This document shows, piece by piece, positions 8,448 to 16,237 of a stretch of DNA of 64,000 bases (position 1 is the stretch's first letter; every line of letters begins with the position of its first letter). Under the pieces are notes generated by a model, which saw nothing but the letters and a program-made list of their open reading frames with translations, was not told the DNA's origin and searched no databases. Origin of the DNA: Geobacter sp. AOG2 (GTDB lineage: Bacteria; Desulfobacterota; Desulfuromonadia; Geobacterales; Pseudopelobacteraceae); assembly GCF_019972295.1 (NCBI RefSeq), contig NZ_BLJA01000001.1, forward strand, positions 156,049-220,048. Direction: 5' to 3'. The position numbers and the translations under genes are program-made.

Positions 8448-9341
8448 ATGGCGAAAAAGGAGAGCTTTCTTGAAACGCTGATCAAAGCGCCCTGGTGGGT
8501 AAGCGCAATCCTGTTGGTGGCGGGAAACGTCATAATCCGTATTGCCGTTCCCGCATGGTACTCGGGAGCGAGAACGCCGGGGCTCTTAGGCCCGGCGATT
8601 CAAAGTGCGGCGCCCACTGTCGCCAACCTGTTTTCGCTGGCGATGGTTGCCATATTGCTCTTCTCGTTAATCAGAGAAAAATTCCCCCAGAGAGAAACAA
8701 CCCCAAAAAACGAATTACCCTATAAAAGCAGAGAAGTCCTTTTTACCCCCGCCGAATTGAATTTCCTGAATACCCTGGAACCATCACTCAAAGAAGATTT
8801 CAAAGTCTACGGCATGGTGCGCTTGTGCGACATCATTGAGACAAAGAACAATCTGGACAAAAGCACGCAACAGAGAGCTTTCAACAAGATCAGAGCCAAG
8901 CATGTGGACTTCGTGATCTGCAATGCGCGGAGCCTTGCCATTGAGATGGTGATAGAGCTTGACGACCGTAGCCACGAGCGAAGGGATCGGATCGACCGGG
9001 ATGATTTTCTGGATGCAGCGCTGGAGGCCGCACATGTTCCGTTCGTCAGGTTTGCGGCCAAGCGGGCGTATACCCTGCGAGAGCTTCAAGCCAAGTTGGG
9101 CGGTTTTGTCGTAGCGGCGCAAGAGCCGGTTGCGGGTAAGGCTATGGAGGTTGCAGAGCCTGAGCCGGTGATAGCCAAACCGGCACCGGCGAATGATGGT
9201 GAGAGTTGCGCTACGTGTGGCAGCGACATGAAGCTAAGAGAGAAGAAATCCGGTGAGGAAGCGGGGAAGAAGTTTTGGGTGTGTACCCGGTACCCTGAAT
9301 GTCGGGGTGTGGTGCCGTATGTTGAGGCGAAGTGGTTTTAG
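8448..9341 (+). CDS. Membrane-anchored DUF2726 protein with C4 zinc finger
   Basis: A 297-residue protein. Two N-terminal membrane segments (about residues 13-36 and 55-72) are followed by a DUF2726 domain (about 90-215), a restriction-endonuclease-like fold. The conserved acidic VIELDDRSHERRD and RDDFLDAAL blocks are visible. After an Ala/Pro linker comes a topoisomerase-type zinc finger (CATCGS ... CTRYPECRG). ATG 8448 is chosen over ATG 8421 because AGGA lies seven bases before it. DUF2726 proteins often sit in defence or mobile regions, and the nuclease role is inferred. The paired operators lie just upstream. Confidence 0.7.
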   Translation: MAKKESFLETLIKAPWWVSAILLVAGNVIIRIAVPAWYSGARTPGLLGPAIQSAAPTVANLFSLAMVAILLFSLIREKFPQRETTPKNELPYKSREVLFTPAELNFLNTLEPSLKEDFKVYGMVRLCDIIETKNNLDKSTQQRAFNKIRAKHVDFVICNARSLAIEMVIELDDRSHERRDRIDRDDFLDAALEAAHVPFVRFAAKRAYTLRELQAKLGGFVVAAQEPVAGKAMEVAEPEPVIAKPAPANDGESCATCGSDMKLREKKSGEEAGKKFWVCTRYPECRGVVPYVEAKWF

Positions 9342-9492
9342 GGGTGTTTGGGGCTGGTGAGTCGATTAGTAATTAAATAAATGAATAGGTAAGCGGCCTG
9401 GCCCTTTATTGTTTCCAAGATGGCTCGCCGGAGGCATGGATAATGAATATGCGGCCTCTATATGATTCTTTTGAATTGGAGAAGATATCGCT

Positions 9493-10185
9493 ATGAAAAA
9501 AGATCAAGTTTTAGAAATTCTTCAATCTAATGGGTTTATTCTCGATGAAGAGAAGCCCCTTCAATATGGTGCCCAGCTGAAATTCTCAAATGGCTCGGTC
9601 GTGAATGTATTTGATAAAGGCACAATTACTCCTCAAGGCAAAGATATTGAACTTGTAAAGAAGCTCTTGGGCCTGGCACCTGGAGGTAATAATGTGGTGG
9701 CGCCGGTTGCGGTAATAAAGCCCGCGAGTAAAAACAAGGTATTTGTTGTTTACGGACATGACGAACAAGCGAGAACAAGGCTTGATGCAATGTTGCGCCG
9801 ATGGGGGCTTGAACCGCTAATTCTCGATCAATTGCCATCTGAAGGTCAGACTATCATTGAGAAGCTTGTGAAGTATGCTGGTGAGGCAAGCTTTGGCGTG
9901 GTTCTGGCTACTCCAGACGATGTAGGCTATCGTGCGAGTCATCCCGACGAAAAGGCGTACCGTGCTCGTCAAAATGTCGTGCTTGAATTGGGCATGCTGC
10001 TTTCCCGGCTCGGCCGTTCACATGTTGCCATTCTTTTAGGGCAGCAAGAAAATATGGAGCGACCTTCGGATATTCAGGGTCTTATCTACATACCTTTTAA
10101 AGATAACCTTGAGAAAGACGCCGGACTACTCCTAGCAAAGGAAATGGCGGCGGCAGGATATCAAATTGATGTTGCTAAAGTGTAG
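9493..10185 (+). CDS. TIR-like (CAP12/Pycsar-type, PF10137) nucleotide-binding protein
   Basis: A 230-residue protein. The C-terminal domain (about 80-225) matches the 'predicted nucleotide-binding, TIR-like' family later recognised as the TIR effector of CBASS and Pycsar systems. Visible blocks are KVFVVYGHDEQAR, then SFGVVLATPDD, then ARQNVVLELGML with the expected catalytic Glu165 of an NAD glycohydrolase. The first 65 residues form a small separate domain containing KPLQYGAQLKFSNG, which I cannot name. No cyclase gene is next to it, so it may be a solitary effector that senses by its own N-terminal domain. About 150 bp separates it from the NACHT gene. Confidence 0.8.
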   Translation: MKKDQVLEILQSNGFILDEEKPLQYGAQLKFSNGSVVNVFDKGTITPQGKDIELVKKLLGLAPGGNNVVAPVAVIKPASKNKVFVVYGHDEQARTRLDAMLRRWGLEPLILDQLPSEGQTIIEKLVKYAGEASFGVVLATPDDVGYRASHPDEKAYRARQNVVLELGMLLSRLGRSHVAILLGQQENMERPSDIQGLIYIPFKDNLEKDAGLLLAKEMAAAGYQIDVAKV

Positions 10186-10339
10186 AAGCACAGCTATGGG
10201 GCAAAGCTGTTTTTGTTGAAGACCGTCTAAAAATCGTCTGCTCTCTTTTCACTTCGCAAACCATCAAAATTTGGCCAAGTTAATGATATGTATATAAGCG
10301 GGGATACCCCAGTATATATATTTAATTTTTGGAGAAACT

Positions 10340-12991
10340 ATGACAGTAACCGAAACAGAACAAAAGCTATTGGTAAAAATACAATCTCTAAATGAAAATG
10401 ATTTTACAAGAGATGTTTTAATGCCGCTGTATAGAAGTTCCGGATATGAAAAAGTTGATTTCTATGGCGGACCTTATGAAAACGGTAAAGATTTAATATG
10501 CTGGAGGAGAGATTCATGGGAGGATGTAGAATTAGTTGTTGTACAGGCAAAGTGCTACGAGCCATCTGGAAGGGCATCGGACGACAAAAGTTTTATTGAA
10601 ATTGTTAGGCAAATATTACAGGCTGCAGAAACCCCGATCCCACACCTAGACGGCAATCAATACAAGCCAATATCTATTGAAATAGTTACACCATTTGTGG
10701 TTGATACTAGGGCTCTTGAAACTGCTTTTTACACTCAAACTGCTATTAGGAATTATAAAATAAAAGTGGTCGACGGAATATACGTTATAAAAAATTTAAG
10801 GAAACATATTCCAAAACTTGTCATGAAATTAATAGGTAGTGGACCGATGGTCAACGACATAATGACAAGGTCCTTAAATAATATTGATTTAAGGAATGCG
10901 TTAAACGTGTACCAGTTAAAAGAGTTGGATGATGTCTATTGCGACCTTGATTTTACGGTTGGGAATATTACTACTAAACTTTTGTTATCTTTTAAATTGA
11001 AGCCAAGTAATATTGTAGTAACCTACACAGAAGAAAGATGGCAACATTTTAAATGTTTTTGTGAAGAACTAAAACACGAAATGGGTATTGATATTTTAGT
11101 TGAAAAAATTAAAGATATTGAAAAAAGATATAACAGAGATATTTTGGCTATAAATAAAGCTGTAACAAAAGTTAATAAACTTAAAAATGCTTTAGATGAA
11201 ATAGGTGTTAGTAATGTGATAAATTCAATTACAGATCTAGTTGCTGACGAAGAAAATGATTGCATACAATCAATAGCATATAGAATGAAGGAGATAACAT
11301 CTAATTATTATCGAATTGGTTCAAAAAATCTTGATGATTATATAGAGTATACTAATCAAATAGATGATGAAATATATGAACTAAAAAAAATAACAAAAAA
11401 GATAGTGGGCACCAAGCTTTTAAATTATCTTGCTTTCTACGATAAAACTTTGAAAAAATCAAAAAAAATAGAGAATGAATTATCTGATATGCAAAGAAAA
11501 GTAAATGATGTTAGGTATATTGCGACTATTAATGGACCAAGCCTATGCAGTGCCATTGCAGACAACCAGAAACACCTGAAAGAAGAAGTATCGAATTTAT
11601 TGAAAAATGAGAGAACGCCATCCAAGGTATTAGAATTTATTACAAAATGCGAATTAATATTAAAAAATACTGAAAAGTTATTAAATTACGAATATTTATC
11701 AGAAGCCGCGGGATTATCGTCTGATATGCGGTTCGTAAGTATTGACAAACTAGATAGGATAAATTTTTCTGTTCATGAAATTTTTGACTCAGGACAGGAT
11801 TTTGTCATATTTGGAGAAGCTGGTGCGGGTAAGACTACGACACTACAGTCCTATGCCAGAAAAACAATTGAAACCAGTAGGAAAGAAGTGGTTTTTTATA
11901 TACCATTAGCAAGGTCATTCTATAGATTAGAGATCATAAATCCCACTGAATTTAATTATGTTGAATTTCTATATAAAGCAATTATTAAACATTTAATGTC
12001 ACAAGAAATAGTAATTGATATCACTACTATTAGAGATATAGCAGACAATAAATCTACTTTATTTATTTTTGACGGAATAGATGAAATAATTGATAAAATA
12101 CCTTGGATAATTAATGCAATTATATCATTCAAACAACAAAATCCTAAAATACAAATATTAACATCATCAAGATTAAGTGGAAATTATATAAATAATATCC
12201 CATTTGTTGGGCTAACCTTGTTGCCATTTGATGATGAGCAACGTGAGGCATTTTTTCGATCATGGTTTAATGATCCTCAAAAACTACAGGCTGTAGTAAA
12301 TCACTTACATAATACACCTGATTTGAACGATATCGTTAGAAACCCACTTCTTGCTACTATTTTATGTGTTATAGCAGAATATGATATACCTTTACCTGAA
12401 TCAGAAATTAGACTGTATGAAGAGAGAATGAGTTTATTGCTTGGTTCATACGATAAAGAAAAGCTCAGCAACCGATTGAAGTCACATTATCGAGACCTTA
12501 TTAAAGTTGCGTCAAAAATTGCCTTTATATTGCACCGCAAAGAGGCACGATATTCAGGCAAAGATGAAATAGTTGAAAAAATGTGCGATTTCTACCAATC
12601 TTCAATTGCACCAGATAAGATTGCGCTTGCTGTAAATGAGCTGATTGATCCTTGTAATATCCTGATGCCTATGACGGATGATGGCCAATATGGCTTTGGC
12701 CATCTGAGATTTCAAGAGTATTTAGTCGCATGTGAATTGAAAGAGAACAGATCTATAAAATTGCTGGATTATTTGGATAAAACTTTTTGGAGAGGAGCAT
12801 TTATTTTGTTGTCGAAAATGAGTGATGACATACATCATTTAGTTGATGAGCTTGTGAATAGGGGGGCGCTTGCTCGTTATACTGAGACCATTGAATTAAT
12901 GCTGAAAGCCAGACCACAAAGTGAACAGGCATCTTTAATGGAGCTTGTACAAATGAACACAGGGTTGGATCATCGTGGATCAAGCCTGTAA
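10340..12991 (+). CDS. Mrr-like nuclease fused to NACHT NTPase (bNACHT-type defence protein)
   Basis: An 883-residue STAND protein. Residues 1-170 form a PD-(D/E)xK Mrr-like domain with GPYENGKDL (Asp51) and VVVQAKCY (QxK at 69-71). Residues about 240-470 are a long, helical, coiled-coil-rich linker. NACHT follows, with Walker A GEAGAGKTT near 492-500 and Walker B LFIFDGIDEI near 573-582. The C-terminal winged-helix region contains GHLRFQEYLVACEL. Short bacterial NACHT proteins with nuclease effectors are anti-phage sensors that cut DNA on activation. It lacks the long repeat sensor of Avs proteins. It is strongly AT-rich compared with neighbours, which indicates transfer. GGAG lies before ATG 10340 and a terminator follows at 13136. 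Confidence 0.88.
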   Translation: MTVTETEQKLLVKIQSLNENDFTRDVLMPLYRSSGYEKVDFYGGPYENGKDLICWRRDSWEDVELVVVQAKCYEPSGRASDDKSFIEIVRQILQAAETPIPHLDGNQYKPISIEIVTPFVVDTRALETAFYTQTAIRNYKIKVVDGIYVIKNLRKHIPKLVMKLIGSGPMVNDIMTRSLNNIDLRNALNVYQLKELDDVYCDLDFTVGNITTKLLLSFKLKPSNIVVTYTEERWQHFKCFCEELKHEMGIDILVEKIKDIEKRYNRDILAINKAVTKVNKLKNALDEIGVSNVINSITDLVADEENDCIQSIAYRMKEITSNYYRIGSKNLDDYIEYTNQIDDEIYELKKITKKIVGTKLLNYLAFYDKTLKKSKKIENELSDMQRKVNDVRYIATINGPSLCSAIADNQKHLKEEVSNLLKNERTPSKVLEFITKCELILKNTEKLLNYEYLSEAAGLSSDMRFVSIDKLDRINFSVHEIFDSGQDFVIFGEAGAGKTTTLQSYARKTIETSRKEVVFYIPLARSFYRLEIINPTEFNYVEFLYKAIIKHLMSQEIVIDITTIRDIADNKSTLFIFDGIDEIIDKIPWIINAIISFKQQNPKIQILTSSRLSGNYINNIPFVGLTLLPFDDEQREAFFRSWFNDPQKLQAVVNHLHNTPDLNDIVRNPLLATILCVIAEYDIPLPESEIRLYEERMSLLLGSYDKEKLSNRLKSHYRDLIKVASKIAFILHRKEARYSGKDEIVEKMCDFYQSSIAPDKIALAVNELIDPCNILMPMTDDGQYGFGHLRFQEYLVACELKENRSIKLLDYLDKTFWRGAFILLSKMSDDIHHLVDELVNRGALARYTETIELMLKARPQSEQASLMELVQMNTGLDHRGSSL

Positions 12992-13135
12992 AGGAGAACC
13001 CATAAGGGTCAATTTTGACATTTAAACATTTGAAGATACTATTGCTTTGATCGCCTAAATTCGGCTAGGAAGTCCATCGGAGTCAGACCTCAAGCCGGTA
13101 CAAGAGAACATAAATATCTTATAAGCCATACTTAT

Positions 13136-13161
13136 AGCCATACAATAGTATGGCTTTTTTA
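13136..13161 (+). terminator. Rho-independent terminator after the NACHT gene
   Basis: Perfect stem AGCCATAC / GTATGGCT with loop AATA followed by TTTTTTA, about 145 bp after the NACHT stop codon. Confidence 0.8.
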
Positions 13162-13182
13162 TTTCATTCCCTGCTATGGTAA

Positions 13183-13425
13183 AACAATGACCAAGGCGTC
13201 TCTTTCGTTGAGGCGCAGTATGCCTTTGCCGACCTTCACCGTGTGATCGCCGAAGACGTGAACCATAGCGAAGACGAAAAGCGTTATTACTGCTTCGGCA
13301 AGGTCGGAGAGGGAATTATGACGGTACGTTTTACGTACCGGGAAAATGTCATTCGGATATTTGGAGCCGGGTACTGGCGGAAAGGCAAGGCACTGTATGA
13401 GCGCGAAAATAAAATACACGGATGA
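13183..13425 (+). pseudogene. brnT: BrnT-family toxin, N-terminally truncated
   Basis: The frame reads NNDQGVSFVEAQYAF ... HSEDEKRYYCFG ... MTVRFTYRENVIRIFGAGYW ... ALYER, the BrnT RNase toxin core. A normal BrnT begins about 20 residues earlier with a WDxxKxxxNxxKHGVSF segment. Here a TAA at 13180-13182 precedes the homology, and the only in-frame starts (GTG 13243 and later) lie well inside the domain. The gene therefore seems broken or severely shortened at its 5' end. Its 3' end overlaps brnA by 29 bp as in intact brnTA operons. Expression from an unusual start cannot be excluded. Confidence 0.65.
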
Positions 13426-13669
13426 ACCGATGGACGATGTGCGGGTGGTTGCCGATTTCCTCCCCTCCCCTGAAGAGCTGGCGTTTCGCGAGGAATCGGT
13501 AAAGGTGACGATCTCCCTGAGCAGGAAGAGTGTCGAGTTCTTCAAGAACGAGGCGGCAAAGCATCATACCCAGTATCAACGCATGATCCGCCAGTTGCTG
13601 GACAGCTATGCCGATGTGCAGTCGCAACAGCGCCCGTCCGGGCGCTCAAAAAAACTGCGCGCCGGTTAA
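13397..13669 (+). CDS. brnA: BrnA-family antitoxin
   Basis: A 90-residue ribbon-helix-helix antitoxin. It has an acidic N-terminus (TDEPMDDVRVVADFLPSPEEL) followed by the DNA-binding domain VKVTISLSRKSVEFFKNEAA and a helix with YQRMIRQLLDSYA. BrnA binds and neutralises BrnT and represses the operon. ATG 13397 is chosen because the frame upstream overlaps brnT. With a truncated toxin this may be an orphan antitoxin or anti-addiction remnant. Confidence 0.8.
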   Translation: MSAKIKYTDEPMDDVRVVADFLPSPEELAFREESVKVTISLSRKSVEFFKNEAAKHHTQYQRMIRQLLDSYADVQSQQRPSGRSKKLRAG

Positions 13670-13689
13670 GGCTGAAAATCCCCCCTGGT

Positions 13690-13790
13690 ATCCCCAACCC
13701 CTCCGCCCCACAACCGGACCCTTAAACGACCGAAGGCCGGGCGCAACTGCCGCCCGGCCTTTTGGGTGAAAACAGGCTGGCGATTATGGT
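13690..13790. repeat. About 100-bp direct repeat of the leuA downstream region (copy 2)
   Basis: Bases from 'tccccaacccctccgcccca' to 'ggctggcgattatgg' match 16136-16236 almost perfectly, including the hairpin AAGGCCGGGCG / CGCCCGGCCTT (13733-13762). In copy 16136 this abuts the leuA stop codon; here it is followed by unrelated sequence. It lies directly behind brnA and bounds the island that starts at the leuA fragment near 8 kb. Confidence 0.85.
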
Positions 13791-13928
13791 TCAACCGGGG
13801 GACTAATAAGGGGACAAATACTAAATCAGTTATTAGGGGATAAATAAGTAGCCTGTTTATTACTCCCGTCCTTGGTAGTGAAGCCTGGCCCGCCCCCCAT
13901 CATTGGCGGATCAGGCTTCGATACCCTC

Positions 13929-15551
13929 TCAGGCCAGTTGGAAACGGCCGACCAGGCTCTGCAGGTCCTGGGCCTGTTTCGCCAGTTGCGAGGCGGCAGA
14001 GGCCGTCTCCTCCGCTCCGCGGGCGCTTTGGTTCACTACTTCGCTGATCTGCTGGATGTTGCCGGTTACCTCGCCGGTGGTGGCCGTCTGCTCCTCGGCG
14101 GCCGTGGCTATCTGGTTCACCTGCATGGTCACTTCGTTGATCCGCTCCAGTATCTCCTCCAGGGCCTCGCCCGACTTCCGGGACGATGCCGCCCCTTTCT
14201 CTACCTCGCGGACACCCTCTTCCATGGCCTTCACCGCAGCCTTGGTTTCGGTCTGGATCGCCTTGATCATCTCGCCGATCTCGCGGGTCGCCTTGGTGGT
14301 CCGCTCGGCGAGCGCCCTGACCTCGTCGGCGACTACCGCGAAGCCGCGACCCTGATCGCCGGCCCTGGCCGCCTCGATGGCCGCATTCAGGGCCAGCAGG
14401 TTGGTCTGGTCTGCAATGTCCTCTATGGTCCCGACGATCTGCCCGATCTGGTCGGAGCGATTGCCCAGAGCCTCGACGGTCAGTGACGTCTGACGTACCC
14501 GGTCGGCAATGACACTCATGCCGGTAATGGTCTCGTTGACCACCTCCGCACCGGCAGTGGCCGACTCGGTGGTCTTGCGGGATGCTTCGGCGGCCATGGA
14601 GCAGTTGCGGGCAATGTCGGTCGATGTGGCGGATAACTCTTCACTGGCGGTGGCGACGGTGTTGGTCTGGAAAGCCACCTCTTCCGCCCCCGTGGCAATC
14701 TGGGCGGACGTCGAATGCAATTGGCTGGAAGCCGAGGCAATACCGGTGGAAATGTTGGACGTCTGCGAGAGCGTATCCCTGAGTTTGAGCACCATGGTAT
14801 TCATGGCGGCCATCAACTGGCCGGTTTCGTCCCTGGATCGGACAACGGCGGAAACCGTAAGATTGCCTTCGGCGATCTCTCCAGCGATGTCAACCGTCTC
14901 TTTCAATGGTTTCGTGATGCTCCGGGTGATTATCAGCGACATGATGAATGCGAACAGGAAGGTAAACAAGCCGACCGACAGCAGGGTCAGTCTCATGGAG
15001 CCGATGGACGCGACCATGCTGCTCGTCGAGTCGTTTGCCTCGGTTATCTGCGCTTCCTTGAAGACTCTGGTCTGTTCCGTGAGGGATTTGGATACCTTGT
15101 CGAATTCCTCCATCATCTTGTTGCCGCTTTCAATGCCCTGGCTGACATAGGCACTTGCCATCTTTTTACCCAGCCCATGGAACGCGAGGAAGGTCTTTTT
15201 AAGCTCTTCGATCTGATTCAAGGACTTTGCATCATTTTCCCTGCGAAACATCTCCTCAAATATGGCCGTATCTGCAAGAAATTTCTTCGCCGCTTCTTCG
15301 GCATCCTTATAGCCGCCCGGATCGTGGGTGGCGCTGACATCCGTCAGGAACTGCTGCACCTGGACGACGTTGAAGGCCATGTCTGCGGCAACAAGAGCAG
15401 AGGGAACGCTTTCGTTCTTGATTTGGAGCGACCTGGATTTCATCCGCGAAAGCGACATCGTGGAGATGATCACAAATATGGCGATAACCGCCAGAATAAC
15501 CCCAAACGTCAGACCTAATCGTACCCCAATCTTCAGATCGGAAAACTTCAT
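13929..15551 (-). CDS. Methyl-accepting chemotaxis protein
   Basis: A 540-residue chemoreceptor. Order: short cytoplasmic N-terminus, TM1 (about residues 10-32), four-helix periplasmic sensor of about 150 residues, TM2 (about 190-210), HAMP ([19 protein letters not shown]), and a long coiled-coil signalling domain with the hairpin tip [20 protein letters not shown]. It signals ligand binding to CheA/CheW. ATG 15551 is preferred over 15587 because an AAGGAG site precedes it. No CheB/CheR pentapeptide tail is seen. No other chemotaxis genes are nearby, so it is an orphan receptor of unknown ligand. Confidence 0.93.
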   Translation of the reverse strand: MKFSDLKIGVRLGLTFGVILAVIAIFVIISTMSLSRMKSRSLQIKNESVPSALVAADMAFNVVQVQQFLTDVSATHDPGGYKDAEEAAKKFLADTAIFEEMFRRENDAKSLNQIEELKKTFLAFHGLGKKMASAYVSQGIESGNKMMEEFDKVSKSLTEQTRVFKEAQITEANDSTSSMVASIGSMRLTLLSVGLFTFLFAFIMSLIITRSITKPLKETVDIAGEIAEGNLTVSAVVRSRDETGQLMAAMNTMVLKLRDTLSQTSNISTGIASASSQLHSTSAQIATGAEEVAFQTNTVATASEELSATSTDIARNCSMAAEASRKTTESATAGAEVVNETITGMSVIADRVRQTSLTVEALGNRSDQIGQIVGTIEDIADQTNLLALNAAIEAARAGDQGRGFAVVADEVRALAERTTKATREIGEMIKAIQTETKAAVKAMEEGVREVEKGAASSRKSGEALEEILERINEVTMQVNQIATAAEEQTATTGEVTGNIQQISEVVNQSARGAEETASAASQLAKQAQDLQSLVGRFQLA

Positions 15552-15909
15552 GGTCACGGCTCCTTGTCTGTTTATAACCGGGCGCACATTAACAGCGCGC
15601 CCGTCGGATTTTTTCTCATTAAAATACGTAACCCTGCCATAGTCAACGAAAAATTTTCATGTAACAGGTCTGTAACATACGGATATTTTTCTGAAATCCC
15701 GATGAGCCGGCCCGATGGGAAAGGTCTGTAAACACGCTAACCTGTTGCTTCGAGGGCAGTTAACGAACATGAAACACTTTTTTAGGTTTTTGCCGGCCGT
15801 AACGCCGAACAGGCGGCGAACCCCGCCAATCACAAATAAATATTTTACATCATCGCAACATTTGAGATGCGCTAACAATACGTCACGTTTTTGCGACAGC
15901 CGCAGACAG

Positions 15910-16062
15910 AAAAAAGGCCCCCGTATGGTGTCAGGATGCGGGGGCTAATGGGAGGTCGGGACTACTAGGGGGCCAGGCCTACAAATTTCAAATTTTCAGC
16001 GAGAGCCAGCGAACGTTTTTGAAATCTGTAGGCCTGATAATCATCTGAAAGGCACCTCCCGG
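15910..16062 (-). ncRNA. Candidate structured RNA with terminator
   Basis: On the minus strand, a 7-bp closing stem (16060-16054 with 15956-15950, GGGAGGT/ACCTCCC) encloses two unpaired strands of about 17 nt and a long apical hairpin (16035-16016 with 15992-15975; 17 of 18 pairs, AGGCCTACA outer half). It is followed at 15945-15911 by a GCCCCCG/CGGGGGC hairpin and a run of Ts. A stem-bubble-hairpin followed by an intrinsic terminator looks like an independent small RNA, with a 6S-like topology, or a leader element. It lies 350 bp before the chemoreceptor start. I could not match it to a known family. Confidence 0.4.
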
Positions 16063-16135
16063 ATTATCGAGGGGGCACAAACTTGCTGATATGCTTTTAA
16101 GGTGGCTCGCTCGGAGGCATGTTCGACATTTAAAC

Positions 16136-16236
16136 ATCCCCAACCCCTCCACCCCACAACCGGACCCTTCAAACGACCGAAGGCCGGGCGCAACTGCCGC
16201 CCGGCCTTTTGGGTGAAAACAGGCTGGCGATTATGG
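16136..16236. repeat. leuA downstream region, reference copy of the direct repeat
   Basis: Contains the leuA terminator hairpin AAGGCCGGGCG-N7-CGCCCGGCCTT (16180-16208). Nearly identical to 13690-13790 and, from the hairpin rightward, similar to 7925-7970. Confidence 0.85.
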
Positions 16237-16237
16237 G

